The notes beneath the pieces are model-generated. The model had not been told where the DNA came from and did not search any database. It saw only the letters and a program-made list of their open reading frames with translations. A stretch of 34,657 nucleotides of DNA, from NCBI GenBank assembly GCA_018646985.1, contig JABGTR010000008.1, positions 1 to 34,657 on the forward strand. Direction: 5' to 3'. Positions 24,361 through 32,898 of the stretch are shown here, piece by piece; positions within the stretch are counted from its first letter, which is position 1; every line of letters begins with the position of its first letter. The stretch is from Minisyncoccota bacterium (GTDB lineage: Bacteria > Patescibacteriota > Microgenomatia > UBA1400 > PJMF01). The position numbers were made by a program, and so were the translations under genes.

Positions 24361-24779
24361 GGGGATGTATTGATTCGACGTAATATGCTCATTAACATCT
24401 GCAGACCGTCTTTGACCTAAAGACGTTAAACAAGGTTAAAACATAACTGCAAATAAAACTCGCAGTCAAGTTGCAGGTAACGGCTTTTTTAGCCCAATAA
24501 TGGAGACCCTTGGGTCTGCATTTAAACCAGCAGCTCCACAAATGCTTTACGCATAAACTGGCATTCATGAGCCTAATTTCACTAGCGTTGACTCATGGGT
24601 GAAACCTTAGTTAGTGTGACAATGAATTATTGCTTGCCATGATTCATCTAAGATTTATGACAAGCCTTAAGTAAAATCCGTTTGTTTATTCACGTTTTAC
24701 TTAATATGAAAGATAAACTAAGTCTGTAGGTGGTGTTATTGTTCAGTTGCGGACGCGGGTTCACTACCCGCCATCTCCA
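24361..24779 (+). ncRNA. ssrA: tmRNA (transfer-messenger RNA)
   Basis: The 5' end GGGGATGTATTGATTCGACG and the 3' end GGACGCGGGTTCACTACCCGCCATCTCCA are diagnostic. The acceptor stem GGGGATG/CATCTCC and a T-arm GCGGG-TTCACTA-CCCGC can be drawn. CCA is not encoded. A pseudoknot PK1 can be built from CGTCTTT/AAAGACG and TGACCT/AGGTTA, followed after about 10 nt by the likely resume codon GCA at 24449. The frame stays open for 35 codons, starting ANKTRSQVAG and ending QMLYA before TAA at 24554. That is a very long tag compared with the usual 8-20 residues. Length 419 nt is normal for one-piece tmRNA. Confidence 0.95.
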
Positions 24780-24801
24780 CATTTTTCTGCTAAGATACTT
24801 T

Positions 24802-25632
24802 ATGGCTGTTTCCGTATCACTCCCTAACGAAAATGATCTTAAGCAGCAGCTCTCCCAACTAAACCCATTTCTTTGTCCAGATAAACTCAGTCAATTTTTC
24901 CCTGAATATAATAAATTTTCTCGAGACAGAGATAGATTTGGCATCTGGCATACTCCAAATATCAAACGAAAAATCCGAGATCATAAAGGAAAACACTCCA
25001 AAGTCCTATTGCTACTTTCCGGAGTAGCTGGTGGTGGCAAAGACGCTATTCGTGAAAAAATCACCCAAGTATTTCCCAGCTCAATCTTCAAGATCATCAC
25101 TGCTACTTCCAGACAACCTCGCGAAGGAGAACAGCACGCCGTCGACTACTATTTTTATGACTCCACCCCCAACTTTAAAAAAGCTATTGATAATAACGAG
25201 CTTTTAGAATGGGTTCCTCAAGGAAGTAGACTCTACGGTCTACCTAAAGTCAGTCTGACCGATGCCCTGGCACGCCCCGAGCCAATCATCGCTACTCATG
25301 TCGAGATGACTGCCTGGCCAAAAGTAGCCAAATTCATTGAGCAAGACGTCGTAAACAAACCATTCATTCTCAAAGTATTTGTCATGCCTCATATGAGATA
25401 CAACAAATATGCTAATGACTGGCTGACAGGACAAAGACAAGACTATGATGCTCGAATGAGCCGAACTCTCTGGGAACTAGATAAGGCCCCACAAACTGCA
25501 GATTTACTCATTAGCAATCACATCGACACATACACTCCATTCTTAGAGTGGCAAACTAGGTCTTTGATTAGATTAATCCGGGAAGTACTAACTACTGAGA
25601 CTAAAAATCAGTTTTCAGCCTGTTCAGGCTGA
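24802..25632 (+). CDS. Guanylate kinase-like protein with altered P-loop
   Basis: A 276-aa protein. An N-terminal stretch of about 80 residues without recognised domain precedes a guanylate-kinase-like fold. It has LLLLSGVAGGGKDAI as P-loop, TSRQPREGEQHAVDYYF as the GMP-binding block, RLYGLPKVSL, and a helical C-terminus with an Arg-rich region. In GMP kinases the P-loop ends GK(S/T); here the residue after Lys is Asp, so normal Mg-ATP binding is doubtful. The track start at 24730 lies inside the tmRNA; ATG 24802 follows a TAAGAT hexamer by 5 nt. It overlaps the end of ftsK by 25 bases in convergent orientation. Confidence 0.75.
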   Translation: MAVSVSLPNENDLKQQLSQLNPFLCPDKLSQFFPEYNKFSRDRDRFGIWHTPNIKRKIRDHKGKHSKVLLLLSGVAGGGKDAIREKITQVFPSSIFKIITATSRQPREGEQHAVDYYFYDSTPNFKKAIDNNELLEWVPQGSRLYGLPKVSLTDALARPEPIIATHVEMTAWPKVAKFIEQDVVNKPFILKVFVMPHMRYNKYANDWLTGQRQDYDARMSRTLWELDKAPQTADLLISNHIDTYTPFLEWQTRSLIRLIREVLTTETKNQFSACSG

Positions 25633-27809
25633 CTCAGATAAGCTTTGATTGCTTCCATATTTACTTCTCTAGGCTTACTACCTTCATGAGCACCCACCAA
25701 CCCAGCATCATGAAGCTGGTCCAAAATTCTAGCTGCCCGTGCATAACCGACAGACAATCTTCTTTGGATCAATGAAGAGCTAGCTTTGTCATATTGAGCG
25801 AATAACTTTACGGCATCAGTGAAGAGTGGATCATTGTCTTTATTCCCCATTCCCACCGAGCCACCCACCACCGCTGATGATTTATATTTACTAATAATTT
25901 CTTCCTCATAATCTGGTTGTTGACCTTGTGACTTCAAGAAATCAATTAGCTGCTTAATCTCTTTATCATTCACATAAGTACCCTGGACACGCATTGGTTT
26001 AGACTGAGAAGGAGGAATAAATAACATGTCACCTTTACCTAATAGTTTCTCTGCACCTGGCTGATCTAAAATAACTCGTGAATCAGTCATTGAGGAGACA
26101 TTAAAAGCCACTCTAGAAGGAACATTAGCTTTAATTAAGCCAGTGATAATATCAACCGATGGTCTCTGAGTAGAAAGCACTAAGTGAATCCCCACTGCTC
26201 GGGCCATCTGAGCAATTCGAGTAATGGATTCTTCTACTTCCGATGGTGAGAAGAGCATTACATCAGCTAACTCATCAATCACAATCACAATACTAGGCAT
26301 AGCAGCAAAACCAGCTAGTTCATTATAACCAGCGATATTCTTCACCCCGACTTCTGCCAACTTCTTGTAACGATTTTCCATCTCTACCACTGCCCACTTC
26401 AAAGCTGAAACTACTTTCTTAGGATCGACAATAACTGGTGTCAATAAATGAGGAATACCGTTGTAACCAGTTAGCTCAACGCGCTTTGGATCCACCAAAA
26501 TAAATTTCACCTCAGCTGGACTAGCTCTAAACAAGACAGAGCACAAGAAACTATTTATTCCCACCGATTTACCAGAACCAGTAGCTCCAGCAACGAGCAC
26601 ATGAGGCATGGTTGAGACATCAGAAATCAAAGGTTTACCGCTAACATTAATACCCATCGCCCAAGCTAATTTGCTCTTATGCTTTTTCATTTGTGGAGCT
26701 GAAAGCATCGTCTTGAGTGTGACATACTCAGCCGCATGGTTAGGAACTTCAATTCCAACTAAAGATCGACCTGGAATTGGAGCTTCAATTCGAATCTGCC
26801 CAGTCGGAGCTGCTAAAGCTAGTGCCAAATCTGTCGAAAGATTAGTAATTCGACTCAGCTTAGTCCCCTTAGAAATATCTAGTGCATACTGAGTTACCGA
26901 AGGACCATAGTTAACCTCTGCCACCTTTGCTTTAATTCCAAATGATTCTAGAGAATTTTCAATAACTTGAGCGTTTTCTTTGACATCACCTCTATCAGCT
27001 TCACCTCCTCTAGAAGAGGACAGAAGAGATAGTGGTGGATACTCCCAAATAATTTGGCGAGTGTTAACTGTAGCATCAGACAAACCTTCTGGGTGATCTT
27101 TATCTGCTGGGGCCACAGCAGGAGCTTCGCCAACCACTGCGGTTCCAGTTTGGTCTGCAGGCTCTTCCTCCGTGGCAGGATCTGCTTTTTTGTCACTCTG
27201 ATTAATTTTAATGTCAGCTTTTTTACCAAAAGCAAAATCTAATTTTGGCAACTGGAATCCCTTAGCCTTATCAATTTCTTTCTCAACTTTTTTAGTAACT
27301 TTTTCTTCCTGCTTCTTCTTCCTATTTTCCTTGTATTTGGTTAACCCATCTAAAATCTCAATAAATGAAAGCTGGAGCATGATCAGCATCCCAATTAACA
27401 ACACCCCGAAAAATACTACATAAGCTCCTGAAGTAGAGAGAAGTTTTGCTAGGTTAGTAAAAGTATTTTGGCCGATATCACCAGTTTTCAAAGCACCAAT
27501 GCTACCCAACATTAACAAGATTACTCCTAGTAAGACGTGGGGCTTAGACCACTTCCATTTACTCTGAAACATGACTAATCCGGAAGAAATAAACACAAAT
27601 GGGAGGAACAACATGCTCAACCCCAAGCGATCAATTAAAAATTGATTCACTCGAGCTAACAACTCACCTTGACCAGTAAATGAAACCGCTACTAATAAAC
27701 CAAAAATGATTAAGACCACTCCAGATACAGTATGAGTGGTTTCTTTTCTAATCTTCAAAACCACTGGTTTCTTACTTCTTCGTTTTTTGTATTTGCGTTT
27801 CCTTGCCAT
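25608..27809 (-). CDS. ftsK: FtsK/SpoIIIE-type DNA translocase
   Basis: A 733-aa septal DNA pump. The basic N-terminus leads into four transmembrane helices (residues about 30-170). A charged Ala/Pro-rich linker follows, shorter than in E. coli FtsK. The alpha-beta motor has Walker A VAGATGSGKSVGIN (about 410) and Walker B IVIVIDELADVM. The C-terminal winged-helix gamma domain (SSSLIQRRLSVGYARAARILDQL) is the part that reads KOPS and activates XerD. It moves the chromosome terminus during division. It is the last gene of the minus-strand run and starts 21 nt after RNase J. A TATACT hexamer 7 nt before the ATG may give a separate leaderless transcript. Confidence 0.96.
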   Translation of the reverse strand: MARKRKYKKRRSKKPVVLKIRKETTHTVSGVVLIIFGLLVAVSFTGQGELLARVNQFLIDRLGLSMLFLPFVFISSGLVMFQSKWKWSKPHVLLGVILLMLGSIGALKTGDIGQNTFTNLAKLLSTSGAYVVFFGVLLIGMLIMLQLSFIEILDGLTKYKENRKKKQEEKVTKKVEKEIDKAKGFQLPKLDFAFGKKADIKINQSDKKADPATEEEPADQTGTAVVGEAPAVAPADKDHPEGLSDATVNTRQIIWEYPPLSLLSSSRGGEADRGDVKENAQVIENSLESFGIKAKVAEVNYGPSVTQYALDISKGTKLSRITNLSTDLALALAAPTGQIRIEAPIPGRSLVGIEVPNHAAEYVTLKTMLSAPQMKKHKSKLAWAMGINVSGKPLISDVSTMPHVLVAGATGSGKSVGINSFLCSVLFRASPAEVKFILVDPKRVELTGYNGIPHLLTPVIVDPKKVVSALKWAVVEMENRYKKLAEVGVKNIAGYNELAGFAAMPSIVIVIDELADVMLFSPSEVEESITRIAQMARAVGIHLVLSTQRPSVDIITGLIKANVPSRVAFNVSSMTDSRVILDQPGAEKLLGKGDMLFIPPSQSKPMRVQGTYVNDKEIKQLIDFLKSQGQQPDYEEEIISKYKSSAVVGGSVGMGNKDNDPLFTDAVKLFAQYDKASSSLIQRRLSVGYARAARILDQLHDAGLVGAHEGSKPREVNMEAIKAYLSQPEQAEN

Positions 27810-27816
27810 GACCTAG

Positions 27817-27822
27817 AGTATA
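27817..27822 (-). promoter_or_regulatory. -10-like element before ftsK
   Basis: TATACT lies 7 nt before the ftsK ATG in the short gap after the RNase J gene, the same spacing as the other leaderless-type starts. Confidence 0.35.
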
Positions 27823-27829
27823 ACCTGAA

Positions 27830-29494
27830 TTATCTGGCTTCGTATATAACTGGTACTATTAAAGGCTCTCGTTGAATAATCTTATATAGTTTACGACTTA
27901 ATTTTCTTTCAATCGCTTGCTTCAGTTTTGCATCAGAAGTATTGCTCTTACCACTCACGATTTTTGCAGTTTCTTCTTTGATAAATTGAATAACATCTTC
28001 TGCTTCCTTCATAAATACAAAGCCTCTAGAAACAATCAACATCTTCTTTAAATCAAAACTCCCCTTAAATCGAGGCATAACTAGCACGATAATCCCGGCT
28101 TCACTCAGAGCTCTGCGATCAGCTAAAACGACTGGACCCACATCTCCGATACCTTTACCATCGACCATCTTTGGCTTGATATCAAACTTTTTATTAATAC
28201 TAAACTTTTCATGAGAAAATGAAATGACTTCCCCGTCTTTAGGTAGTAAAACTCGATTGTCCTTTATTCCCAATGGTTGAGCGACTGCTTTCTTAAATAA
28301 GACTCGATGACGATCCTGACCACCAATTGGCATCACATACTGTGGATTAATTATAGAAACTAGTTCTTTCTGCTCAGCTGCTCCAGCATGACCAGATTGA
28401 TGCAGATTAGGTTTAATATCAGGGTAAATTACCTCGACATTATTACTAGCTAGCTCATCAATAGCTCCGTAGTAGTTAAGCTCATTTCCGGGGATAGCAT
28501 GAGCAGAGAAAACTACTTTATCTTGTGGATTAATCCTCACTGATCGATGTTCTCCAAAGATAGCTCTCATCATCGATGAGCCCTCTTGTCCTTGGCTACC
28601 AGCAATGATTACGCATAACTTATCATCTGAATAATCATCCATATCTCGTTTATCAATCAACATCTCCTTAGGAATTTCGAGCTTGCCTAAGGCTAGAGCA
28701 ATTTCAACATTCTGTTCCACACTTCGACCAATAAAGACCACTTTTCGACCATGTTCTTTGGCTGCAGTAATAGTCTGTTGGATACGATGAATATGAGAGC
28801 TCATCAAAGTAATAACAAACTTACCCTGTGTATCTCTCATGGTTTCTTCAATTGCTGGACCAGTAGTAGACTCAGATGGAGACCACTCCGAGCGTTCAAC
28901 TCGTAAACAGTCGACCAGCATACAGAGCACACCTTTTTCACCTACTTTTCTAAGTAAATCATAGTCTGGAACTACCCCATCTACTGGATTTTTATCAAGC
29001 TTAAAGTCTGTCCCGTGATAAATAACTCCTTCTGGAGTATCAATAGTAAAATGCTTAGTATCTGGAACTGAGTGAGTCATCGCATAAGGAGTCAGGGTGA
29101 AGTACTGACCAACCTGGAAAGGCTGATTATCTCTGACTACAGTCACATCTCGTTTAACTTTTCTATCGCCCATTCGTTGTTTAGCAAAACCAGCTGTCAG
29201 TGATGAAGCAAAAATAGGAAAGTCATCGGGTAATTCTGGCAAAATATATGGGGTAGCCGCAATATGATCATCATGACCATGAGTCAGCAACAGCCCTACA
29301 ATTTTCTTACCTTGTTCTAGTAACTGTTGCAAATAAAAGATATCTGGAATTAGAATATCTACTCCCGGCATGTAGTGATCTGGAAACCCAATTCCACAGT
29401 CTACAATCAGAATCTCTTCTTCATAGATGTACAAATACATGTTCTGGGTAACCTTACCCATTCCGCCTAGGGGAATTATTTCTAACTGAGACAT
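27830..29494 (-). CDS. rnj: RNase J-like beta-CASP ribonuclease
   Basis: A 554-aa metallo-beta-lactamase/beta-CASP nuclease. IPLGGMGKVTQNMYLY starts the family; IVDCGIGFPD and the zinc motif LTHGHDDHIAA follow. AMTHSVPDT and YHGTDFKLD supply further zinc ligands, and SSHIHRIQ and QSGHAGAAEQKEL lie in and after the beta-CASP insert. RNase J degrades and matures RNA by 5'-3' exonuclease and endonuclease action. At the last metal motif, where RNase J normally reads P-(I/V)-H-G-E, this protein reads MPIGGQDRH, so the motif C His is Gly. A C-terminal domain of about 100 residues is present. AAGG about 8 nt upstream serves as ribosome site. It lies between the Lon-like gene and ftsK. Confidence 0.9.
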   Translation of the reverse strand: MSQLEIIPLGGMGKVTQNMYLYIYEEEILIVDCGIGFPDHYMPGVDILIPDIFYLQQLLEQGKKIVGLLLTHGHDDHIAATPYILPELPDDFPIFASSLTAGFAKQRMGDRKVKRDVTVVRDNQPFQVGQYFTLTPYAMTHSVPDTKHFTIDTPEGVIYHGTDFKLDKNPVDGVVPDYDLLRKVGEKGVLCMLVDCLRVERSEWSPSESTTGPAIEETMRDTQGKFVITLMSSHIHRIQQTITAAKEHGRKVVFIGRSVEQNVEIALALGKLEIPKEMLIDKRDMDDYSDDKLCVIIAGSQGQEGSSMMRAIFGEHRSVRINPQDKVVFSAHAIPGNELNYYGAIDELASNNVEVIYPDIKPNLHQSGHAGAAEQKELVSIINPQYVMPIGGQDRHRVLFKKAVAQPLGIKDNRVLLPKDGEVISFSHEKFSINKKFDIKPKMVDGKGIGDVGPVVLADRRALSEAGIIVLVMPRFKGSFDLKKMLIVSRGFVFMKEAEDVIQFIKEETAKIVSGKSNTSDAKLKQAIERKLSRKLYKIIQREPLIVPVIYEAR

Positions 29495-29561
29495 AAATGA
29501 GCCTTTCTAACTAGCCATTATCAATAACTATACAAAATATTTATATACGTATCTTAACAGA

Positions 29562-30620
29562 TCAGTACTGAGGTAAGAAGATCTTCACATTTTCTGGAGC
29601 AATGATGACCTCTTTATAACCTCGTTCTACCATAATTCGGGCTGCCTTACGGACAGCACCCTTGAGGTTACGCTGCAGAGTTCTGATACCAGCATCAAAC
29701 CCCAATGGTCTAACCATCTTTGGCCAAACTTCATCTAATATAACAAATTGACCTTCTAATAAGCCCGCCTCTTCTAAAAGCTGCGGCATAATATATTTTT
29801 TACCGATCATGATCTTTTCATCATCTGTATAGGAAGGCATGGAAATTTTTTCCATACGATCCAACACAGCGGTAGCAATCCCACGAGTATTGTTACAAGT
29901 AGCGATAAAAATTGCCTGAGACAGATCAATTGGATAATCAATAAAGTTGTCAACGAATTGATTGTTCTGAGCCGGATCTAGTAACTCAATTAAAACACCC
30001 ATGATATCCGAATTAGCTTCTTTTGCCACACGATCAATTTCATCAAGCAAGATAACCGGATTTCTGACTCCAGACTCAGCCACACCCCTAATAACTCGCC
30101 CTGGCTCTGAGCCTAGAATTAACCTTGAATTGCCCCTGAGTTCTTTGGAGCTGCCCATGCCACCAAAAGGAATTCGGACAATCTTTCTCTCTAAAGCTTC
30201 TGCCAATGAAAAGGCAAAGGTGGTTTTACCAGTACCGACTAGACCAACTAGCAATAAAATTGGCGCTTTAAACTCACCATCCGCAGCTTGTTTGCTGCGT
30301 AAATTTAAAACTGAAACGTACTCTAAAAAACGATCTTTAACGTCATCCATCCCGTAATGATGTTTATCAAAAATTTCTTTAGTTTTCTTGATATCTAATC
30401 TGTCTTTAGTAGTTTTTTGCCAAGGAATTTTGAGCACCCACTCGATGTATTTACTAACTTTTTCGTATTTTTCATCATAACTACCTAGCTCCACCGATCT
30501 CTCCAAAGATACAATATCTTTAGAGACCTTGTGATTCATTTCAGGTGGCATCGCAGACTTAGAAACTTGATCTTTAAGATCTTGAATCTCTTGCTGGAGG
30601 ATTTTATTATAATCTGTCAT
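29562..30620 (-). CDS. Lon-like AAA+ ATPase without protease domain
   Basis: A 352-aa protein with the Lon-type AAA+ module only. The helical neck (YEKVSKYIEWVLKIPWQKTTKDRLDIKKTKEIFDKHHYGMDDVKDRFLEYV) is clearly Lon-like, followed by Walker A VGLVGTGKTT, FGGMGSSKELRG, Walker B VILLDEIDRV, sensor FIATCNNT and the arginine-finger region VLDRMEKISM. The Lon N-domain is missing. The chain stops after the small helical lid domain, where the Ser-Lys protease domain should begin. The track start TTG 30632 is replaced here by ATG 30620. It probably remodels or unfolds a partner protein. It sits between the sugar kinase and RNase J genes. Confidence 0.85.
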   Translation of the reverse strand: MTDYNKILQQEIQDLKDQVSKSAMPPEMNHKVSKDIVSLERSVELGSYDEKYEKVSKYIEWVLKIPWQKTTKDRLDIKKTKEIFDKHHYGMDDVKDRFLEYVSVLNLRSKQAADGEFKAPILLLVGLVGTGKTTFAFSLAEALERKIVRIPFGGMGSSKELRGNSRLILGSEPGRVIRGVAESGVRNPVILLDEIDRVAKEANSDIMGVLIELLDPAQNNQFVDNFIDYPIDLSQAIFIATCNNTRGIATAVLDRMEKISMPSYTDDEKIMIGKKYIMPQLLEEAGLLEGQFVILDEVWPKMVRPLGFDAGIRTLQRNLKGAVRKAARIMVERGYKEVIIAPENVKIFLPQY

Positions 30621-30638
30621 AGGGCAGGACAACTTTTA

Positions 30639-31565
30639 TTATACAACTTTCTTTAACTCTTCTTTAGTCAATAATCCATCTTTACCACCAACTTTTTGGA
30701 CCACACTGGCAGCATTTTTCTTGCCCCAGTTAGCCTGTTGGCTAATGCTAGCTCCATTCAAAATAGCTGAAATATAACCCACTGCAAAACTGTCGCCAGC
30801 GCCTGTCCCATCGGCAGCAACTACTTTTTCTCCTTCATATTGGTGGGCAATCTTTCCAGATTGATAAACTACTCCACCTTTATCACTATTAGTAACTATA
30901 ACTTGAACACATTGACGATGAAGTTGCTCCTGAACTGGAACCAAGCTCTCCCATTCATTTTGATTAACAAATAAGGCTGCTATATTCAGGCCTGTTAGAT
31001 TCAACTTACCAGAATTAAGCAGCTCGATCTCAGCTCGACCTGGATTCCAAGAGAACTGTTTCTTATGATTGCTAATTAAAGCAAATATCTTTTGCAAGGC
31101 TGCCTGTTGACCAGAAATACTAGATAGATGAATCCACCTGGCGTTGATAAGTGCATGATCTGGAATATCTTTCGCATCCAACATCGAGGCAGCTCCTCGA
31201 TGAACCATAATAGTTCTGGCTCCATCTGGAGCTGATAGAATTACGCTGCCACCAGTTTCTTCTTTACGCTCTGATATCAGTAGTGATGCATCAACTTGCT
31301 CATTTTTAAAATCATTTAGAATCAATTCTGACCAAGAATCTTGGCCCATTTCAGATACCACTCCCACCTTAAAACCCATTCTAGAAAAGCCAACTGCAGT
31401 GTTGCTGCCACCGCCGCCAGTGGTGACTTTGAAGCTATCTACCTCGACCTTTTCATCATATTTCTCGCACAACCACAGCGCAGAGTTTTCTTTTTTCAAA
31501 TGAAATTTTTGCGAACTCACAAAAATATCAACTAAAGATGAGCCGATACTAATTACATCATGCAT
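30639..31565 (-). CDS. PfkB family carbohydrate kinase
   Basis: A 308-aa ribokinase-fold enzyme. MHDVISIGSSLVDIFV opens the fold; VTTGGGGSNTAVGFSRMG is the substrate-binding glycine-rich motif. VVAADGTGAGDSFAVGYISA near the C-terminus holds the catalytic Asp and anion hole. It phosphorylates a sugar or nucleoside with ATP; the substrate cannot be set by eye, though the pentose phosphate neighbours make a pentose, a pentose-containing compound or a sugar phosphate plausible. I chose ATG 31565 (residue 23 of the track ORF) because the fold begins there and the upstream residues would overlap the LOG gene, which stops 1 nt before it. Confidence 0.88.
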   Translation of the reverse strand: MHDVISIGSSLVDIFVSSQKFHLKKENSALWLCEKYDEKVEVDSFKVTTGGGGSNTAVGFSRMGFKVGVVSEMGQDSWSELILNDFKNEQVDASLLISERKEETGGSVILSAPDGARTIMVHRGAASMLDAKDIPDHALINARWIHLSSISGQQAALQKIFALISNHKKQFSWNPGRAEIELLNSGKLNLTGLNIAALFVNQNEWESLVPVQEQLHRQCVQVIVTNSDKGGVVYQSGKIAHQYEGEKVVAADGTGAGDSFAVGYISAILNGASISQQANWGKKNAASVVQKVGGKDGLLTKEELKKVV

Positions 31566-31566
31566 A

Positions 31567-32214
31567 CTAATCTTTCTTTTCTTTAGATCGAGAAAGACCG
31601 CATCTATCCTCGAGTTCTTGTTCAAACTCATTAAGAGCTTGAATCATTTCTTTTTCGTCTTTGACGATTTTGTAGACTTGGCTTTCTTTTTCGCCAATAA
31701 AAAAATGCTTATCAATAACGCTAATAACTTCATGCCAGAACTCCCCGTATAAAATTAATGGTTTGTGATTGCCGTAATATAAATGAGCTAACAACCAAAC
31801 GGTGGCCCACTCACTCAAAGTGCCAGTGCCACCTTCAAAAATTATAAAAGCATCAGCTAAATCTATTAAACCAAACATCCGCTCCACATAATTAGCAGTT
31901 TTTATTTCTTGATCGACATTGTTCTCATGATAACGGCCTTCAAACTCTGGCATGTCCTTGGGGTAGAAGGTAACAGCAATAGTCTCGCCATCCGCAGACT
32001 CAGCTCCAGCGGTAGCCGCATCCATCACTCCTGGACCACCCCCATCGATAACTACTTTATCGTGATAAGCCAAGTAACGAGCTACATTGAAAGCTTCCTG
32101 ATAGAGAGGATGGTCTTTATCTACATCCGCACTGCCAAAAATAGCTACTTTCTTGATATTACAATGAGTTTGTTGCTTAGGAATCTTAACTGGAATCTTA
32201 ATTTGAGAGTTCAT
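31567..32214 (-). CDS. LOG family (lysine-decarboxylase-like) nucleotide phosphoribohydrolase-like protein
   Basis: A 215-aa Rossmann-fold protein. KVAIFGSADVDKDHPLY, VVIDGGGPGVMDAATAGA and FIIFEGGTGTLSEWATVW are the three LOG family blocks; the last corresponds to PGGxGTxxE with Pro replaced by Glu. Characterised LOG proteins remove the base from nucleoside 5'-monophosphates, yielding ribose 5-phosphate. That would fit next to rpiB and rpe, which process ribose 5-phosphate. The gene lies 27 nt after rpe and 1 nt before the PfkB kinase. Confidence 0.85.
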   Translation of the reverse strand: MNSQIKIPVKIPKQQTHCNIKKVAIFGSADVDKDHPLYQEAFNVARYLAYHDKVVIDGGGPGVMDAATAGAESADGETIAVTFYPKDMPEFEGRYHENNVDQEIKTANYVERMFGLIDLADAFIIFEGGTGTLSEWATVWLLAHLYYGNHKPLILYGEFWHEVISVIDKHFFIGEKESQVYKIVKDEKEMIQALNEFEQELEDRCGLSRSKEKKD

Positions 32215-32241
32215 GTTAACTCTAGTGTAATCTGATTTAGC

Positions 32242-32898
32242 CTAGCTCATCAACTGGGAGTATTGATGAATAGCATCAAGGGGCTCAGTAGCTCGCCAGA
32301 TTCCACTCCCCATAGCCACTCCTCCAACGCCATACTCTGTTAAGAGATCAGCTAGATCTGCTTTAACTCCACCATCAACGATAATTTCAACATCTTTTTT
32401 AGCTAATTTTTTAATCTCGATAATTTTTTCTAGTGCATGTTGATTAAATTTTTGACCCTGAAATCCTGATTCGATCGTCATCAACTGAATAATGTCTAAC
32501 TCATCCCAAACGTTTTCATCGATCGCTGAGACAGGAGTGTGCAAGTCCAAAGAAAGACCCACCTTCCAACCCTGAGCCTTCAGTTCTTGAACATACTCTA
32601 ATTGAAAACTCATTCTTTCAACTTGAGCAATGATGGCTCTAATTGGCAGCCCATCTTTAATCTCAACTAGCTCTCGCACGTAATCCATCGGCTCCTCTGT
32701 CATCAAATGAAAATCTATTTCCAGTTCATCATGATCTATACCCACCAAATCAAGTGGGGTGATTGTTAGATTATCTGCGAAATGGCCATCTATAATATCT
32801 ACCTGAATTACTTTTATAACTCCACTATTTAAAACAAGATCTAGTTGTTGTTGATACTCTTCAATAGATAAATTTAAAAGGCTAGGATAAAGATTCAT
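32242..32898 (-). CDS. rpe: Ribulose-phosphate 3-epimerase
   Basis: A 218-aa TIM barrel. LYPSLLNLS opens strand 1; VIQVDIIDGHFADNLT and IDFHLMTEEP carry the metal-binding Asp and His; LMTIESGFQGQKF is the flexible loop. VDGGVKADLADLL holds the second catalytic Asp, and GVAMGSGIWR the phosphate site. It interconverts ribulose 5-phosphate and xylulose 5-phosphate in the non-oxidative pentose phosphate pathway. Length matches the family. Its start overlaps rpiB by 17 bases, so the two isomerases are coupled. Confidence 0.92.
   Translation of the reverse strand: MNLYPSLLNLSIEEYQQQLDLVLNSGVIKVIQVDIIDGHFADNLTITPLDLVGIDHDELEIDFHLMTEEPMDYVRELVEIKDGLPIRAIIAQVERMSFQLEYVQELKAQGWKVGLSLDLHTPVSAIDENVWDELDIIQLMTIESGFQGQKFNQHALEKIIEIKKLAKKDVEIIVDGGVKADLADLLTEYGVGGVAMGSGIWRATEPLDAIHQYSQLMS

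Noticed and set aside
24730-24801. N-terminal extension of the guanylate kinase-like ORF
   Set aside because: These codons are the T-arm and acceptor end of the tmRNA. The protein starts at ATG 24802.
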